In this document: in pieces, positions 6,945 to 8,056 of the stretch
Layout: every line of letters starts with the position of its first letter
How positions within the stretch are numbered: position 1 is the stretch's first letter
Source: an uncultured Syntrophobacteraceae bacterium
GTDB lineage: Bacteria > Desulfobacterota > Syntrophobacteria > Syntrophobacterales > Syntrophobacteraceae
Assembly: GCA_937889795.1 (NCBI GenBank)
Contig: CALBZH010000566.1
Span: 1-8,056, forward strand
Length of the DNA: 8,056 nucleotides
Direction: 5' to 3'
Notes under the pieces: generated by a model
Database searches by the model: none
Seen by the model: the letters and a program-made list of their open reading frames with translations, nothing else
What the model was told of the DNA's origin: nothing
Made by a program: the position numbers and the translations under genes

Positions 6945-7859
6945 ATGAAAGCTAAGAATGAAGAAAAGAAAAGTGGACTGCAGGTTCTTTCGATGACAGA
7001 GAATCAATGCATTTGGATGAAAGCTGGAGTGGTCAATTATAAAATCTGTGATAATGCCTTCGACTGTACTTCTTGTCCTTTCGATAAAGCCATGAGCAAG
7101 AAATCCACAAAGAAGCCAACTGCTTTGGTTAGCTGGAGAGATGCAAAACGAAATGAATGGACATCTCAAAAGGAATGCCGGCACATGCTCACCGGGCGTG
7201 TTATTTTCAAACTGTGCTCTCATGACTACGAATGTCATAACTGCACCTACGACCAAATGCTATACGATTACGATAAAGACCTGGGCGCCCAATATCCCGC
7301 CATTCCCGTCAACAACGTCGGCGGCTTCCTGGTTGCCGATGGTTACTACTATCACAAGGGTCACAGCTGGGCCCGCATCGAGCACGGAGGATTCGTCCGG
7401 ATGGGCGTGGACGACTTTGCCTGGAAGCTGCTCGGCGGCCCCACCGACATTTCCCTCCCCAAGATCGGCTCTCAGCTGAAGCAGGGCGAAAACGGGTGGA
7501 CGATTGAACGGGAGAAAAGGATCGCTCCGGTGCTCTCCCCCATGAACGGTGTCGTGATGGCAACCAACCAAAACGCTTTGCGGCAGCCCCAGCTTTCGCG
7601 GAAGGATCCTTACGGAAACGGGTGGCTGGTCGTGATCGACCCTCTTGGCGGCCTCAGGAGAAAGACGAAAGGGCTTCTATTCGAGCGGACCGCGCTCTCC
7701 TGGCTCGGCACCGAGGTCAAGAAGCTGGAAGACATGGTGACGAGCGCCTACGGCGTCCCCCTTGCGGCGACCGGTGGTGAGATCGTCGATGACATCTACG
7801 GGAATCTGCGAGAGCATCTCAAGTGGGACGACCTCGTTCACGAGTTTCTCCACACATAG
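6945..7859 (+). CDS. GcvH-like lipoyl-domain protein with a duplicated Cys-rich N-terminus
   Basis: Cytoplasmic protein of 304 aa with no signal peptide. The N-terminal part holds two repeats of the same pattern, C-x12-C-x5-C-x2-C: C22/C35/C41/C44 and C78/C91/C97/C100. Each ends in a [PT]-[FY]-D motif, as expected for two zinc or iron-sulfur sites. From about residue 134 it resembles glycine cleavage H protein: HKGHSWARIE, then GVDDFAWKLLG (like GITDHAQELLG), and EREKRIAPVLSPMNG, where K191 stands exactly 8 residues before the Pro, as the lipoyl-lysine does in H protein. A C-terminal tail of about 65 residues has no recognised motif. No gcvP, gcvT or lipoate gene is nearby, so a role in glycine breakdown is not indicated. 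A carrier or redox role is possible, but the function is unknown. DNA for the Cys-rich part is about 43% GC against about 60% for the lipoyl part. It is transcribed from a sigma-54 promoter and closed by a terminator. Confidence 0.92.
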   Translation: MKAKNEEKKSGLQVLSMTENQCIWMKAGVVNYKICDNAFDCTSCPFDKAMSKKSTKKPTALVSWRDAKRNEWTSQKECRHMLTGRVIFKLCSHDYECHNCTYDQMLYDYDKDLGAQYPAIPVNNVGGFLVADGYYYHKGHSWARIEHGGFVRMGVDDFAWKLLGGPTDISLPKIGSQLKQGENGWTIEREKRIAPVLSPMNGVVMATNQNALRQPQLSRKDPYGNGWLVVIDPLGGLRRKTKGLLFERTALSWLGTEVKKLEDMVTSAYGVPLAATGGEIVDDIYGNLREHLKWDDLVHEFLHT

Positions 7860-7888
7860 GACATCGGATCCGAAATGGACACAACCTG

Positions 7889-7930
7889 GTGAGGGAGCTG
7901 TTACGTGTACAGCTCCCTCACTTGTTCTTG
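7889..7930 (+). terminator. Intrinsic terminator after the GcvH-like gene
   Basis: A perfect 13-bp stem (7889-7901 with 7909-7921, GTGAGGGAGCTGT against its complement) with a 7-nt loop is followed by the T-rich run TTGTTCTT. It starts 29 bp after the stop codon. In the opposite direction there is no good T-run, so it works best for the plus strand. The last codons and stop of the convergent gene lie inside the stem and loop. Confidence 0.88.
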
Positions 7931-8047
7931 AAGAGCAAAGCTGCACCGAGAACAGAAGTAGATGTCCAAATCGTCCAGGTGGCCGAGCTTGGGACTGTAC
8001 TGCATGAGACACTTGGACGTTTCGCAATGGTAGAGCGAGAGAGTGTG
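7901..8047 (-). CDS. 3' end of an unidentified Cys-rich protein, N-terminus missing
   Basis: An open frame comes in from the right edge and ends at TAA (7901-7903), giving the last 48 residues of a protein. It has two cysteine pairs, C-x4-C (YHCETSKC) and C-x2-C (YFCSRC), 18 residues apart, which suggests a small metal-binding fold. Third codon positions are mostly G or C, as in the neighbouring genes, and the residue mix is natural, which supports real coding despite the short length. It converges on the GcvH-like gene, and its final codons form part of the shared terminator hairpin. The family is not recognised. Confidence 0.62.
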   Translation of the reverse strand, partial: HTLSLYHCETSKCLMQYSPKLGHLDDLDIYFCSRCSFALQEQVRELYT

Positions 8048-8056
8048 AGATCGGAA
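8048..8056 (-). other. Start of Illumina adapter on the right contig end (artefact)
   Basis: The last nine bases, AGATCGGAA, are the first nine of the universal Illumina adapter read-through sequence. Together with the longer adapter on the left end, this shows untrimmed reads at both edges. Genomic sequence ends at about 8047. Confidence 0.85.

Noticed and set aside
7677..8027. 116-codon minus-strand ORF
   Set aside because: It is antisense to the end of the GcvH-like gene, crosses the terminator and is out of frame with the better-supported Cys-rich frame ending at 7901.

Overview
The window reads as a metagenome-derived or draft-genome contig from an anaerobic, Gram-negative, moderately GC-rich bacterium, most likely one of the former Deltaproteobacteria (Desulfobacterota and relatives). 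This is inferred from gene content, not from a marker gene: a NtrC-type sigma-54 activator, several PAS histidine kinases in a row, a membrane kinase with c-type heme motifs on its periplasmic side, and a stand-alone GcvH-like protein are a typical combination there. Both ends carry Illumina adapter sequence (1-39, with bases 6-39 matching the Read 2 adapter, and 8048-8056). The true insert is therefore about 40-8047, and both end genes are cut.

Layout. From 6361 leftward, four signalling genes lie head to tail on the minus strand: a sigma-54 response regulator (receiver, AAA+, Fis-type HTH), a soluble double-PAS histidine kinase, a membrane-bound histidine kinase with two heme-attachment-like motifs, and a receiver-kinase hybrid that runs off the left edge. 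Gaps are 35 bp, 106 bp and a 4-bp ATGA overlap, so they look like one operon. On the plus strand at 6945-7859 is a divergent gene for a protein with two Cys-rich repeats of identical spacing joined to a GcvH-like lipoyl domain. It ends at a strong intrinsic terminator. On the other side of that terminator, a convergent minus-strand gene is present only as its last 48 codons; it is also Cys-rich.

Control. The 583-bp region between the divergent genes holds a good -24/-12 (sigma-54) promoter match facing the GcvH-like gene, a weaker one facing the kinase operon, and between them two related 17-bp dyads (TGTAAAG-N3-CTTTACA and an imperfect copy). The dyads lie about 155-230 bp upstream of both predicted start sites, a suitable distance for a NtrC-type activator. 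The simplest reading is a self-contained redox or ligand signalling module: the kinases phosphorylate the sigma-54 regulator, which binds the dyads, activates the GcvH-like gene and probably its own operon. The signal and the role of the GcvH-like protein cannot be read from the sequence. No RNA genes, insertion sequences or CRISPR arrays were seen.
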